Counted from the first letter of the stretch, positions 33,708 through 45,086 are shown. The stretch: 64,000 bases of DNA from Linnemannia schmuckeri (GCA_029449235.1 JANATG010000001.1:4154001-4218000), one strand, 5' to 3'. Program-made: numbers and translations. Notes: generated by a model from the letters alone, not told the origin.

Positions 33708-34064
33708 GACTGGTTCCTCAAATCTGCCGACCACGGGTATGTGACCGCCGAGTACGCTCTCGCGCACGTTTACCATAACAGCTGGAGGGTACCGCAGGAT
33801 GATCTCTAGGCTTTGGAATGGACGTTCATGACTGCTGAGCAAGGATATGTGGCCCCGGAGGCCGATGCCGAGTTCTTATTAGAGAAGGGGCGTAATGTTC
33901 CGAGGGACATGTTTGAGCTGCCGAGTGGCAAAAGGCGGCGGAGCATGGGCAAGTCAAGGCCAAGGCGTGTTTGGAGGAGTTGGAGAAGGAAGAGTATGAG
34001 GGTGCGAGGAAGGGTAGAAAGAAGCGAGGTGCTCTCCATCGAAAGTTTTGAAGAAAAAGTTTGA
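33708..34064 (+). pseudogene. Sel1-repeat relic
   Basis: A fragment starts at about 33708 with DWFLKSADHGYVTAEYALA, then HVYHNSWRVPQDDL. It meets TAG at 33807 and continues in frame as ALEWTFMTAEQGYV before turning into a basic tail unlike Sel1 and stopping at 34062-34064. One and a half degenerate Sel1 repeats are visible without a start, so it is a decayed copy lying upstream of another broken copy. Confidence 0.68.
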
Positions 34065-34477
34065 TAAGAGAAGCAAATCCAGGTCGCCTGAAAACTTGTG
34101 GCCTAAACAACCCAGAAACGACGCGAAAGCAGAATGATTGATCAAAAAGGGCGTGGTGGTCGATTCAAGTCCAACTGTCTCGTGGGCTCTGTGGTATCAG
34201 TGACGTCGGTCATTTGATTTTTCAGCTCTATCCACTATTTTTTTTTGTTCTCTTCCCTCTGTTTGACTCCTCACCAACCCTTCCTTCCTTCCCACTCTTC
34301 TTTCGAGCCCTCCCCAACTTTTCTTCTCTCATCACTTACCCACCTTCCATCCCTCTTTTGCCTTTTTCACTCTTTTTGTTCTTCCTCTGCCATTACCTCC
34401 CTCTCATCAATTCGTCACTTCCTCGTCGAAGCCCAGTCCTTCCTCTCAGACATAATACGCTCAGAACCAACAGGGCC

Positions 34478-36066
34478 ATGCTGCAAGACGACGTCCAATC
34501 CCTCCAAGCGGTGCGCCCTATCAGCAAGGAGAACATTGACTCCCTCGCCCCTCAACGCTAGGAAAAATTGTCCACATCAATATACAGTTGGACTCTGCCC
34601 CATAAGCCTGCTGTTCTCTGAGGAGACATTGTCCAGGCTTTTGAGGATGCTTTACATATCCGTTACAACTCGAGGGTTGTCCCTTTTCTGAAGGGAGCCG
34701 ACTTCAACCCGTAAGATTACCCTACTGCTTGTTGTCAGCCAACGTTACATAATGTAGTGAATGTAGCGATGCTTTGTTACCTTACTCAAATATGTTTTTG
34801 GCACTGACCTTCCCACTCATCCAAATGCTTTTATGTTTTAGACTGGTGCCGCATCGAATTGTTGCTATGCCGGATGTGGTCCTGAATATTGCTGTACGAG
34901 GCACTTCCCTTCGGACTGGACCCGCCGCGTCACAAAAGAAAGCCCCGGAGACACCACCTATGTCACCTCAGGAGCAGAGGAACAATATAGACGACAGCCC
35001 CACCAACGCCGCCTCTACTACTCGACGGAACCTGGTTCACGTCATGAAAACGTTGCAATCCAGAGCTACACCCATATGGAGAGATCCCCAACTGTATCAT
35101 TATCAGCAAGAGCACCTCAGTCGCTCTCTGTCACTGCTCCGGCCACTAGTAACGACACCCCGCAGCTCCAGCATGGAGGCAACAGTCATTCACCACGTGC
35201 GCCGCAAGAAGTCTCCGCAGTCGCTTACTCCGGAGATCTCACTCAGACCATGATCAGCGCTAGTCAAAGAGACAAGGAAACCTAGATCGCTCTTGGCGAG
35301 ATGAGCCAGGACAGTCAAAATATACATAGGGACTACCAACTAGTCATGGACTGGTACAGCAAGGCGGCCGATCAGGGGGATACTGTCGGCCAGCTTAGAG
35401 TAGAATATTTGTACGACCTCGGTCTTGGAGTTGCAAAGGACTATTTCAAGGCGATAAAGTGGTATCGTAAGCTGCCAACCAAGAAGACCCAGTCGCTCAA
35501 AACCATATCGGAGTTCTCCACCGCAACAGTAACGGTGCCCCTAAAATTATGCTAGCCGTGGAGTGGTTTCTCAAGGCCGCCAATCAAGGATACGCAAACT
35601 CCCAATGCGGCGTCGGCGATCTGTTCGAACATGGTTATGGCGTTCCCCAGGATTTCCCCCAAGTCTTAAAGTGGTACCTTAAGGCTGCCGATCAAGGTCT
35701 TGCACATGCCCGATTCAGCGTTGGTTATTTCTATGGCAATGGTCATGGCGCTCGCCAGGACTATTCTCAGGCCGTGAACTGGTATCTCAAGGCCGCGTCC
35801 CAAGGGCATACCCGCGCTCAGTACAATATCGATAATGCATTAGTTTGGTCAAGATGTACCCGTGAACTATATCAAGGCTTTAGAATGGCACCTCAAGACG
35901 GCCAACAAAAGATTTGCTGATGCCCAGGATAACATCGGTTGCATGCACCAGCAAGGTCAAGGAGTCCCTGAGGACATCAAAAAGCTATCGAGTGGTACAA
36001 GAAGATTGCTGATCAAGGTCACGCAAATGCAAAGAGTTTAAAGCAGCAAGGCAATATAGTTGAGTA
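34478..36066 (+). pseudogene. Broken Sel1-repeat gene retaining the N-terminal domain
   Basis: The start MLQDDVQSLQ resembles the first codons of the 28292 and 59206 copies. After frameshifts, the conserved N-terminal domain is readable: KIVHINIQLDSAP, then DIVQAFEDALHIRYNSRVVP and FLKGADFNP. A phase-2 intron (donor at about 34711, acceptor at about 34841) leads to LVPHRIVAMPDVVLNIAVRG, matching the intact 25557 gene. Sel1 repeats follow in several frames, with a TAG at 35283-35285 and further shifts near 35540 and 35860, and the last repeat degrades before 36066. At least four disabling changes make it a pseudogene. It preserves the second copy of the N-terminal domain in the window. Confidence 0.8.
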
Positions 36067-37593
36067 AAGTGACGAAAATCATTTGTTCAAATATATAAAA
36101 AAAGGAAGTATTGATTATCTTTCGTGGATCCAAAATGTAGTCCAGGATGGATGGAAAAAGGGACGCAGTGAGGAGCGCAGCTGTTGGATGGTTCAAAAGC
36201 AGGAGCATTTTTTTCTTTCTGAAGACACACATGTGAGACCTTGGGCTTAGCTACTTTTTAGGTTACGCGTGTCCATAGACTTTTGTCCACGACAACAATG
36301 CCCTTTCTTTTTTCTCCTTTTCTGTCAATGAAAGGTGATGCTGCGTAATTTTTATTTTGAATGCATTTTTTTTTTTATTTCAGTCCCAATATGCATATTG
36401 CCAATCGACAGGAGCAGAACACTTAGGAACTAAAATGACACAAGGTTCGGACAGTTAGGGATGGACGTGCAGCAATTCGGGCGATAACAAGGCAATAGAA
36501 AGGCTGCAGCAATGAAAACAATATTCATTGATGTGCGCCTTGAAAATGGACGAAACCCCAGTGCAATGGATCTCTTCAAAGACGTTTCTGCAAGGGACTG
36601 TCATGGTAATACTTTGGACTAGTCTGTTGCTGGACCAGTGGTCGAAAACATCTCCATCTCTGAGCGAAATGTTTGCTCTGCTAGTGAGGGCTGATGGGGT
36701 TCTAGCAGTCGTTGCGGTAACTGAACTGTAAGTAGTGGTGAGATGTGTACCTTGTTGGCTTCTCTGTATTCGCGGAGGTAGCCGTGCATTGGTACGCTGA
36801 ATGTGTACTTGAGAGTCTCGATATGGAGCTGTGACGAGTGGTAGAATTTATAGGCCTTTTCTCGATGACTTTTTTTTTATTATTCTACTCATGACTGGAA
36901 GGAAAATGAGTGGGAGGTAACGCGTGTAGAGCTGTGTGTGAGGAAGAGCAAAGGAGTTTGAGTTTGACGTGCATAAAGGGATGATTAGAGTCAAAAATAA
37001 ATGAGAAAGGACTACGAATGATGATGAGATAACAAATGAAGCAGGCAGCCCCTCGTGGCTTTTTTTTTGTTGTGCGTGAAACGATTAGAGTTTTTTCCTC
37101 TTTGAGCAAAGTCCGGGCTGAAACAAATTTCATTGTCGTCATATCGCAGGAAGATCGTACGCGTTTTGGACTTTTGGATGTTCGGTCGGGTCAATGGCCA
37201 GCACCAATCAATGACTTCAATCACCTTTTTTGTGCAGAACATTTTTTTTTTCTCTTCGGCGCTCTCAACTGACCGACATTGTCTACTTTTCTTGGTTGAT
37301 ACTTTTCATCGCATAAAGATCATAAGGATCTGCCTCGGAGCACCATTGAAGCATGGTGTTCACATCTTTCTTAATTATTCGGTACCGCCGCCATTTTTCT
37401 TTGTTGACAACTTTGGAATGGAAAGTGTGTCCAGGGATGAAGGTATTTAGTGGCTCACAATATCGCTGATCAAACGAAAACAGAATAAAGAATACTCCGG
37501 TTTTTTCTTTATAAAGCATCCTCCTTCCCTCTTTTCTCCTTTGTAAAAAACAAAAGAACATAGGGCGGTGATGATGGAGTAACATGTGTTTTA
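36067..37593. other. Intergenic region
   Basis: About 1.5 kb with no recognisable gene on either strand. It holds T-rich runs (36368, 36873, 37241) and no conserved motif that I can name. Confidence 0.5.
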
Positions 37594-38103
37594 TTAAGAT
37601 ATCGAGTCAGTTGCAGTAGGGGGCTCAGCCTCGCTTTCGGTTGCCGTGTCCTTGTCGTCGTCATCAGCCTTCGTCTTCCTAAACCAGAAGAAAAAAATTA
37701 AGTGGTGTAAGCGTTTTTTTGCCTTACAAACTAAATATCGAAATCAACAACAAACAGCAACAAAATAGAAAAAACAAGGAGCTAGGGCCTCTTACATGTC
37801 ATAGAGGTCAGTAAGTGACTTTGTAGACATAGAGATCATCATGGAGAACATAATGATATTCGACCACCAATCCGTCCTATTTATCTTTTCGTTTTCATAG
37901 TCGCAGGTGCATTGGTTTCCACATGGAGGGATCACTTTCTGAGCTGGCTTGGTAGTTGTTTCGGTAATGAGATCTCGTTGTTGAATCGCAGATCTTGATA
38001 ATTGAAAGCGGAGGGAAGTGGCGGTTGGTACTGTGAGACAGAGTGGGTGTGTGCGAAGGAGTCGACTTGATCGGGAGATGTTTCTGAGAACGAACGTAGA
38101 CAT
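37594..38103 (-). CDS. Small mitochondrial-type single-span protein with PPCGxxCxC motif (paralogue 1)
   Basis: Two exons (38103-37796, 37678-37594; phase-2 intron AT|G) give 130 residues. The N-terminus is Arg/Ser-rich and amphipathic without acidic residues until Asp44 (MSTFVLRNISRSSRLLR), like a mitochondrial presequence. At 59-69 lies PPCGNQCTCDY, then a hydrophobic segment at about 80-97 (WSNIIMFSMMISMS) and an acidic tail (KADDDDKDTATESEAE). The three Cys in CxxxCxC spacing could bind metal or form disulfides in the intermembrane space; this is inference. I do not recognise the family. Four related copies follow upstream on the same strand (38572, 39395, 40435, 42100), all with the intron just after the membrane span. 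A TATAAAA lies 105 bp upstream of the ATG. Confidence 0.8.
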
Positions 38104-38207
38104 AGTCAATGGCGTACTGTGGGAATTTTTCGTGCTTCTTTGAGAGGAGAGAGGAGAGTTGTGTTTTGTGTGAAATAATAAACGAAAAAGAAGAGCAACA
38201 GCCGCGC

Positions 38208-38214
38208 TTTTATA
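38208..38214 (-). promoter_or_regulatory. TATA box of paralogue 1
   Basis: TATAAAA on the minus strand, followed by GCGCGGC, lies about 105 bp before the start codon. Similar TATAAAA-plus-GGC elements precede paralogue 2 (39124-39130) and the frameshifted copies (AAATAAAAGGCGC near 39980; TATAGATATAAGGC near 41125), which suggests a common promoter design. Confidence 0.6.
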
Positions 38215-38571
38215 TTTGTTTGTTGGGCATATAGGTGTATGGGTGCATGGAAACAAAATTAAATTTTTTTTTCCTTTGCAGTGAGTCTTGGGCTGAGCAT
38301 CCTTAACGACCTTTCATTTTCAGATCCCGCATTCCGTCATTACACTAATAGCAAACAAAGCTAACAAGAACAAGGTAATTGTTTTACAATACCGCCTGTG
38401 ACTCAAGCATGCGCCGCCTTCTCTCCCAATTCGGCACTTTTTTTCTTTTTTTGTCGTTGCTCAAGTCATAGGTAACTGACATAATTCGTTGCAGGGTTCA
38501 CTCATGGTCCGTCTCAAAAATAAACCCGTTTTACTTGTCATCATTGAGCTGAGCTGATAGTGGATTCATTC

Positions 38572-39058
38572 TCATTCGTCGCGCTTGGTATCCTTTGGAT
38601 CTTTCACGAAGATCACCCTATTAAGAAAAGAAGTACAAACATGTCAGATCCCAGACCTTGTCTCTCGACCTTCTTCGGAAGTCATTACAAAGAGTAACAA
38701 CACGCAAAAACATGACGAATATAAATGCGGTGAAAGTGATTTACCAGTGGGTGTCCATGATGTTGATAAAATAGTTTGCAGCCAGGGTAGCGGCCAAGAA
38801 CGAAACACTGGCAATCGACCATTGAATCGTTGAGGTAAGATCTTTTTCAGCAGTGTAGTCACAAATGCATCCAGGGCCACAAGGAGGAACACTTTTCTTG
38901 ATGGGTCTGGTGGTAGTAAGAGATCGGTGAATGATAGAACTCGCGGTTGGACGATGGAGGTAAGCAGGGATCCGATGTGAGGCACCAACAGTGACTTGAG
39001 AATGATGGGCACGGGGAAGACCGGGTCGGAGGATTGAACAGAAGAGGGATGTTGCCAT
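38572..39058 (-). CDS. Small mitochondrial-type single-span protein with PPCGxxCxC motif (paralogue 2)
   Basis: Two exons (39058-38745, 38617-38572; phase-2 intron TG|G) give 119 residues. The leader MATSLFCSILRPGLPRAHHS with Arg, His, Ser and no acidic residue up to position 68 suggests mitochondrial import. PPCGPGCICDY stands at 58-68, a hydrophobic helix at about 78-100 (WSIASVSFLAATLAANYF) and a short basic/acidic tail (VIFVKDPKDTKRDE). The shared order presequence, Lys-rich linker, CxxxCxC, single span, intron, charged tail places it in the same family as paralogue 1. The start is the ATG just after a CCATGG-like context; an upstream in-frame ATG at 39142 would add 28 residues but lies before the TATA box region and is not preferred. 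Function unknown. Confidence 0.78.
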
Positions 39059-39123
39059 GGTCCGTACGTGTATGTGTGAGAGAAAAAAGAGAGGTGGCTG
39101 CTGAAAGAAAAGATACGCCTTAG

Positions 39124-39130
39124 TTTTATA
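39124..39130 (-). promoter_or_regulatory. TATA box of paralogue 2
   Basis: TATAAAA on the minus strand, followed by CTAAGGCG, sits about 66 bp before the start codon. It corresponds to the element upstream of paralogue 1. Confidence 0.55.
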
Positions 39131-39394
39131 GATAAATTTCATTAGTAATCCTTTTCCAAGGCTTACTTTCTACCACTCTTTTATCAACGTTGCTGATAAT
39201 AAGGCGGTACCCAGGGACCCTAAATACCACAATAAAAGATGATGCATAGTGGTGTCGCAAGGAAAGAAAAATAGTTCGTGACCGCTTCCTGCAAGGTACC
39301 ACAGCACGCGATTCTTCATGAAAAGAACAACAGAATGGATGAGCTTTTTTTTAATTTGCTGTGGTTGGTCGGTTGAGGAGAGCATTCAAGTCGA

Positions 39395-39901
39395 TCATAT
39401 CTTCTTTGTTGTGCTAATCTTGACTCCATCCCCACTATCGGTGATAGTGACCGAACTATTGCTGATAAAAAAAACGAAAAAGAGAAACACATACAACTTT
39501 TATCAGATACCCTCATTCTTCTCCCATCAAGATGAACGCGGATGCAAGAAAATAAACAGGGATAATTGCAAGGAAATGAGAATTACCAGTCCGACTCCTT
39601 GAGGAACGTTTTTAGTGCCTCAACAGTAATCCATACACGATGAGTGGGGTGACGATGAATGACCCCCACATGACCAAATCCGAACAATCTATGCATTCAC
39701 AATCACGCTTGCAGCGAAATCGTGAACCCTTCCTCTTCGTTCTTTTGGCGGGGCTGGTTCGGAAGGTACGATGAAAAGTCAGATTTGGACCAATGGTAGA
39801 GGTCGAGCAAGGGCTTGGAGAGGGAAGGCGGCTGTAGGACGAATGGGTTGGGCCCGAAAAATACTATGTCGGGTGAGCTGAAGGAGAAGCGATGCATACA
39901 T
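39395..39901 (-). pseudogene. Frameshifted copy of the PPCGxxCxC small-protein family
   Basis: Exon-like segments 39901-39587 and 39461-39395 have correct splice borders (TG|GTAATT donor; TCAG acceptor; TG|C join) but a total length not divisible by three. Frame 1 gives a presequence-like MYASLLLQLTRHSIFRAQP. A second frame carries the Cys motif as RCKRDCECID with the hydrophobic span MWGSFIVTPLIVYGLLL. A third gives EALKTFLKESD-C and the exon-2 tail NSSVTITDSGDGVKIS. Two shifts are needed to restore one protein, so the copy is probably inactive. It keeps the AAATAAAAGG promoter-like element about 80 bp upstream. A 37-codon internal frame (from ATG near 39697) spans the last segment and could instead be a separate short product. 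Confidence 0.6.
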
Positions 39902-40434
39902 AGTGAAAATAAGAGCCTGCGTTTGTGCGCGCTGGGACGAGAGAATGGTGAGAAAGAAAAGAGAGGGGATACAGTGCGCCTTTTATTTAGTGCCTGAGGG
40001 TGTGGATTAGGCGAATTTCCCTTTTTTGGATGGCCCATCAACGCGTAACAAGAACGGTGATGTCGGGTACCCAGGCTTACGATTGGATATTGTGCATTTC
40101 ACATAAAATAATTTATTCCCACCGCTAAACCCTGATTAGCCAACTGTCCACGACCACATTTTCGTTTCACACCTGTGCAAACCCCGCTCACTGTCGGATA
40201 TGGGCTCGATTAGAGGTTAATTTTTTACTCATTTTGCTTGAAAGGCACAATAACTTCTGTTGTTATTGATTTGGAAAAGAATAGAAACCACAAAGATACG
40301 CCAAATGGAAAAAAAAAAAGAAAAAGAAGCAGGCGTGAGGCGAGTGTAGTTTTCAGCACAAAGTACCGAAATCGCTGATTGAAAATCGTAAAAACAACCC
40401 ACTTTATTTTTTTCCATTTCATATTTTACGAGTT

Positions 40435-41013
40435 CTACTGGGTGGCCGACTCTGTGTCAATGACAGACTTGATGTCGTTTGTGGGCTGGGTCTTTTTTTT
40501 CCCTCCATAAACAATGACCTTAAAACTATCGGAAATAAGAAAGGAATCAAATTAAAAAAAATTAGACAGATGTCTTTCAAATTACTTCAAAAACAGATAG
40601 AAATATTCGTTATGGAGGAAGTAAAAGAACAGCAATTCAGGATTACCTCCTAACAAATTCTGAAAACATCATTACAGCAAACGACATAGCGACACTTGCA
40701 ACACCCAGGAGGGTCCAATGCTGCAAGGAGATCATGATTTCTTTTGGGCTTCATAGTTGCCTGCACATTGCTTGCCGCAGAGAGGAATATCTTTGTTGGA
40801 GAATGTGGCGAATGCCCGGCGAATGGTAGATCTGGAGATCAGAATGTCAGCACGAGTCGCATGTGAGATTTGAAGGGGGCCGGCGAAGGCAACGGCGAGT
40901 TGGACCTTAGAACGAGCAGCAATGGTGCCTCGCATAGGAGTGGCAATGCTTCGGATGGCTTGAGTACGAAGGAGGGTAGATCCGGTGAGAAGTCGCAGAA
41001 GACGAGAAGACAT
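40435..41013 (-). pseudogene. Frameshifted third paralogue of the PPCGxxCxC small-protein family
   Basis: Exon 1 (41013-40647) and exon 2 (40525-40435) join AG|T with consensus borders, but 458 bases in total is one short of a multiple of three. The first frame reads a presequence (MSSRLLRLLTGSTLLRTQAI), then DIPLCGKQCAGNYEAQKKS and a TGA. The shifted frame continues as a membrane span (LLGVASVAMSFAVMMF) and the spliced tail SFKVIVYGGKKKTQP. The shift lies in an A-rich stretch near 40736-40746. One Cys of the CxxxCxC motif is Gly (CAGNY), a further sign of relaxed constraint. A 93-residue truncated product without membrane span is possible, and an assembly error would make this an intact third gene. 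Confidence 0.65.
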
Positions 41014-41329
41014 GGTGTTGAAGAGATTATGGGTGAGAGGGGAGTGCGAACCAGGGACGGAATAGAGAAAATTGTATTTGGAAGAAGAGTAAGAGCGAGC
41101 GAAGTCGAGGTATGAGTATTGCCTTATATCTATAGTTATCTACTCCCAAGCTTGTCAATGGTGAAAAATAATACCCGTCAAGCCTTTTTTTTCCTTGTCT
41201 AGCTTTTCTTGCAAAACAAGCACATATGTGAGCGCATTTTTAAGAAGCATCATTATGTTTGATTCTGTTGCGGCACAGGGTTTTTATTTTCATTTTACCC
41301 CGTCTTTTTATTTAACGAAGAAGTGCATT

Positions 41330-41405
41330 CACCTCTGTGGTTAATCATCACCTCCGTGATTATTTGTCACATCCGTGGTTAAATACCACTCAGTGGCGTA
41401 AAATA
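41330..41405. repeat. 19-bp tandem repeat, four imperfect units, upstream of paralogue 3
   Basis: Units start at 41330, 41349, 41368 and 41387 with exact 19-bp spacing: CACCTCTGTGGTTAATCAT, CACCTCCGTGATTATTTGT, CACATCCGTGGTTAAATAC and a weaker CACTCAGTGGCGTAAAATA. The consensus CACnTCCGTGGTTAAT repeats about 320-390 bp upstream of the minus-strand start at 41013. Regular spacing of a GC-core word in AT-rich DNA suggests an array of factor-binding sites, but no known site is claimed. Confidence 0.8.
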
Positions 41406-42099
41406 AAGAAACAACTCTTTCTTCTCGTTGACTACAGACCCCATACTTCTCAATTCGCCATGAGTTGTGGAAGCAGATCGTGCAGCCATACTTGAACCTT
41501 TGATTTCAGCCTTCTCGACGCCAAATATCAAAACACAGTTTTCTTGTGTCGCGTCCACGAATACACTTCTTCAACTTGTCTACTTGTCTAAGAGTAAAAA
41601 TAAATAAAGAGCATGTTTATTATTTTTTCATCCGTCTTTAAAAATTTGGAAATTCAAAGAATTCTCCTGTTCTGCACCTCAGCAACAGCTTCAATAAAAA
41701 AAAGTCAAAAAATCCTCTGCTCTAACACATAGAACTATTGAAGACGACGATCTCTAACTTTTTTCAGCACCCGTGATCTGCTAAATTCATTAGTCCTTGC
41801 CTTTCTTCAAATCGGGGGTCGGATAGTGATACTTTCAATGGAATCAAGACATCTGAAGCTGGCGATACAATTCGTGCTCGTCTTGCACCCTCATGTCGTC
41901 CTTCAGGTAGAAGCTGATGTCCAAGCTTTCCAGTCTTTTGCGCGCCATGCTCACGTTGCTTTCAATACCGGCTTCCACTGCGACCAGGTAGCCAATACAT
42001 CTAGGAACACAATATCTCGCTCCATGTGAGGTCTCTAGCGTCGGCACACACTAGCGAGAAAACAGAGGTCGGCTGACCAGGTATTTCGATGCTATCTTT

Positions 42100-42354
42100 T
42101 ATTTTCTTCCGTTCTCATAGTCGACGGTTTTCTTCGGTGGTGATACCTAGTTAGGGTGGCTTGTATGGTTACTCATTTTGACCAACTGAATGGCTCGAAT
42201 GCCGCCGAGACCGAGCACGATTTTTGACAGGCAGACCTTGGTCGATATGTAAGTGCGCCACTAGTGTGACCGTCGAAGATGCATTTTGTTGGTCCGGTGA
42301 CGATGAAAAGTAAAGGCGCCCTGAGGCTTTTGTTGTTCTGGCCAGTAACGACAT
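42100..42354 (-). pseudogene. Relic of the PPCGxxCxC small-protein family
   Basis: The reading frame from 42354 gives a presequence-like leader (MSLLARTTKASGRLYFSSSP) and stops after 61 codons. Further along, GTCGACTATGAGAACGGAAG at 42124-42105 matches the CDYENEK coding segment of paralogue 1, but the Cys pair before it and the membrane span after it are not readable. Position, strand and leader type fit a fifth, decayed member at the head of the tandem array. Confidence is limited because only a short stretch aligns. Confidence 0.45.
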
Positions 42355-42715
42355 GCCTCGATGGCGCCGATGGCGGTGAACATCCGATAAAAAAACGATG
42401 TTGAAAAGCTTTGTCTTTTATTGTGTTCGTTGCGGTGACGAGGGAGATAGTTGAGTTCTGTTGCTCATATTGGTGAATGAGAAAAGAGAAATGAGGCGTG
42501 ATAGTGAAAAAAGAGGAACTGGCATGAACGCGTCGACTAGACGAGAAAAAAAGTGCTCTATGGAAAAATAAACTCGTCACGTGCGAATGTCCACGCGCCA
42601 CCATTTTCTTAAAATCAGCTCCGCTCTTAAGCTTTTTGTTCCTTTTGTTCTGGCCTTTTTCTATTCTCTCCCTTTTATTTCCTTTTCTTTTTCCTTTTTC
42701 ATCCCAGATCCTCAC

Positions 42716-45086
42716 ATGTCTTCCAGCACAACCACAACCAACACTCCGACAAGAAACGCCGAGTCGCCTCGATCCCGTCACAACATAGCATCAACCATGG
42801 CGACCACTCCGGCATTCGCCTTTATGGGTCAAGGCACATCATCAGCTACAGTCGCTGCTCGAGTCACCCCCGCTGCTGCATCTGGAACAACAGCTGCCCC
42901 TTCTACAACAACGATGACGACAGTCACTTCTGCCGCTGCAGCAGGAGTAGCCGCTACTTCTTCATCTACAACGACTACTGTCCCTACTTGGACTAACGGT
43001 ACCTCTGCTGCGGTGACAACAGCCGTCCCTGCTACAGGAGTACCTGCACCGTTTTCGGGACTGATCTTTGGGGCACCTGCAACGGGAACTTTAGCTCTTC
43101 CGTCAGCAACGACAGCGGTTACTGGAGGAGGAACAGCGACACCCTTGTTTGCAGCAGGAGGAACAACAACAATACCAAGCGGAAGTGGATCAGCAACAGG
43201 ACAGACGCCGGCTGTCCCCACCACAACCACGACGACACACACAGCCGGACGCTTCACTCCGGCCAGACTTGGCGACACAGCCTCCAACTTGTGGGGAACC
43301 AACGTCAGCACAAACGCAACCAATCTTTTTGGAAACCAGGCAGCATCAATGAGACTAGGTTCGGCAGGAACGCCTCCGGGACCCGGACGCTTCTTCAATA
43401 ACTTTGCGACTCGGCCATCTTTGGCCCTTGCGACGACCCAACCTGCAACTACGTCGACTTCAATATTCACTCCATCTTTCACAAGTCAGGCGCCGCAGCT
43501 GCAGTGCACTAAGGAGATCCGCTTCCGGTTTGAGTGGGCTCCCGAGAATATATCGATCCTGTTGGGCATAGGATTAACACAGCAATTTCGAGTTCGAGAA
43601 GGCGATGTGGATACGCTGCAGTGCAGCTTATTGCAGACGCCTGACACTTTTAAAATGACATTGGAGTTTGCAACGAACCACAAAGGCAACAATCAGTCTT
43701 GGCTTCAGACTCTTTCAGTGTTCACGGTCGACCAGAAGCGTCTCACATCGACAGCAGTCTTTTGGCCCAGCGCCCGCCAGTTCCATTGCTCTTGTACGTA
43801 TTGCCCTTGCTATAATGTGGTGACATACAATGTGCTCGCTTTCTTCTTCATCCTTCGCAAGCAGTTCTTATTAACCGTTTATTCATATGGTTTTACAACC
43901 CTCATTAATTTTCATTTCATTAGGGCCAAAGTCAGAGACGACGCTGGTCAAGAATGCGGAAGGACGCTATGGTGTGGACGTTCTTCTCTCGAGTGAAAAG
44001 TCAGGAGTAAAATTCAACCCAACAACATCGACGACCTACACGGACCACTGCGATTCGATCCTTGGCAAGATGCTGGACGACCCATCGAGCTATGACGTTT
44101 TCTTTGAATTTGATCCGCCCGAGTCTTTTTCGGAGTCTGAGGTCGAGATTGGCGCTTCTGATTCGGAGACAGGATTTGTCGAGAAGATTGAAATTGAAGA
44201 CGAGGGGTACCAACAGGAAGATGATGGCAACGTAGGAGTCAGGGAGTTCAAGACCACATTTGCAGACAGGACTGAGCGGTCTATCAAGGAGCCTGGCGAA
44301 CCTTCCTCGACACCATTGTTGGATACAAAGTCTACAGCAGAGCCAACTGACGGTGTGGACCGTGGACATGACAAGGATCGGGGTCGGGATCGAGGACTGC
44401 AGTGGCCACTGGACAAGGTCGATCTCCATGATGAGGAGGCGTATGTGGATGCATTCGATGCGAAAGTCATGACGGGTGCGGAGCATGTTTATACAGCGCT
44501 AGATAATACATCGAACGCTCTGATCACTCCACCGACAACGACTAAGTCCAGGACTCCGATCGTGGAGACACTAGGAGCCCACAAGCTTGTCCTCTCGCAG
44601 TATGAGTACTTCAAGACCATGTTTTCAAGTTCGTTTGCTGAGGGTGGACCAGGCATCAAACGAATCAAGATCAAGGACAGCGACATTCACTGCTTCCGTC
44701 TGCTGATTCAGTTTCTCTATCTTGGTCGACTTCGTCTCTGGAACGCGCCGACTGTGCTGACTCAGGACTGTCCTATGGTTAAACATCAACCATCATGGGA
44801 GGATGTGTACCTGATTGCGGACAGGTACAGTATTGCGGAACTGAAGGAAATGGCTGGCACCAGGATCATCCAAGGACTGAGCAGCGAGTGGGCGGTGCCG
44901 TTTTTGTTCCGGACTGGGTACTTGTTTGAGGAGATGCGACACGCTCTGATCAAATATGTGGTTAAGAACAACATGGACGAGATCTCGCACAAGAAGACTC
45001 AAGAGGCGTATTTTTCCCACCCAGAGTGCACTGCCATCTTTGGCGAGATCATTGCTGAGCTCTGGACCAGCAAGTCCTTCCACTGA
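42716..45086 (+). CDS. MATH-like/BTB (POZ) domain protein with Thr/Ala-rich N-terminus
   Basis: Two exons (42716-43793, 43924-45086; phase-1 join making Trp) encode 746 residues. Residues 1-255 are low complexity (Thr, Ala, Gly, Pro, with FG and GLFG-like pieces such as SGLIFGAPATG and NLFGNQAAS). Residues about 264-400 resemble a MATH/TRAF domain (KEIRFRFEWAPEN; LEFATNHKGNNQSWLQTLSV). An acidic, Arg/Asp-rich insert follows. The BTB fold is at about 565-660 (ETLGAHKLVLSQYEYFKTMF; IKDSDIHCFRLLIQFLYLG) with a BACK-like helical end (ALIKYVVKNNMDEISHKK). MATH-BTB proteins couple substrates to Cullin-3 ubiquitin ligases, with MATH choosing the substrate; this role is inferred from architecture. 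The FG-like leader is unusual for the family. It converges on the PA2G4-like gene 265 bp downstream. Confidence 0.85.

Noticed and set aside
41330..41405. CRISPR array
   Set aside because: Units are contiguous 19-bp imperfect repeats without spacers, and the genome is eukaryotic.
42173..42781. 202-codon minus-strand open frame
   Set aside because: It overlaps the leader of the MATH/BTB gene and the small-protein relic in another frame, and its composition is not coding-like.
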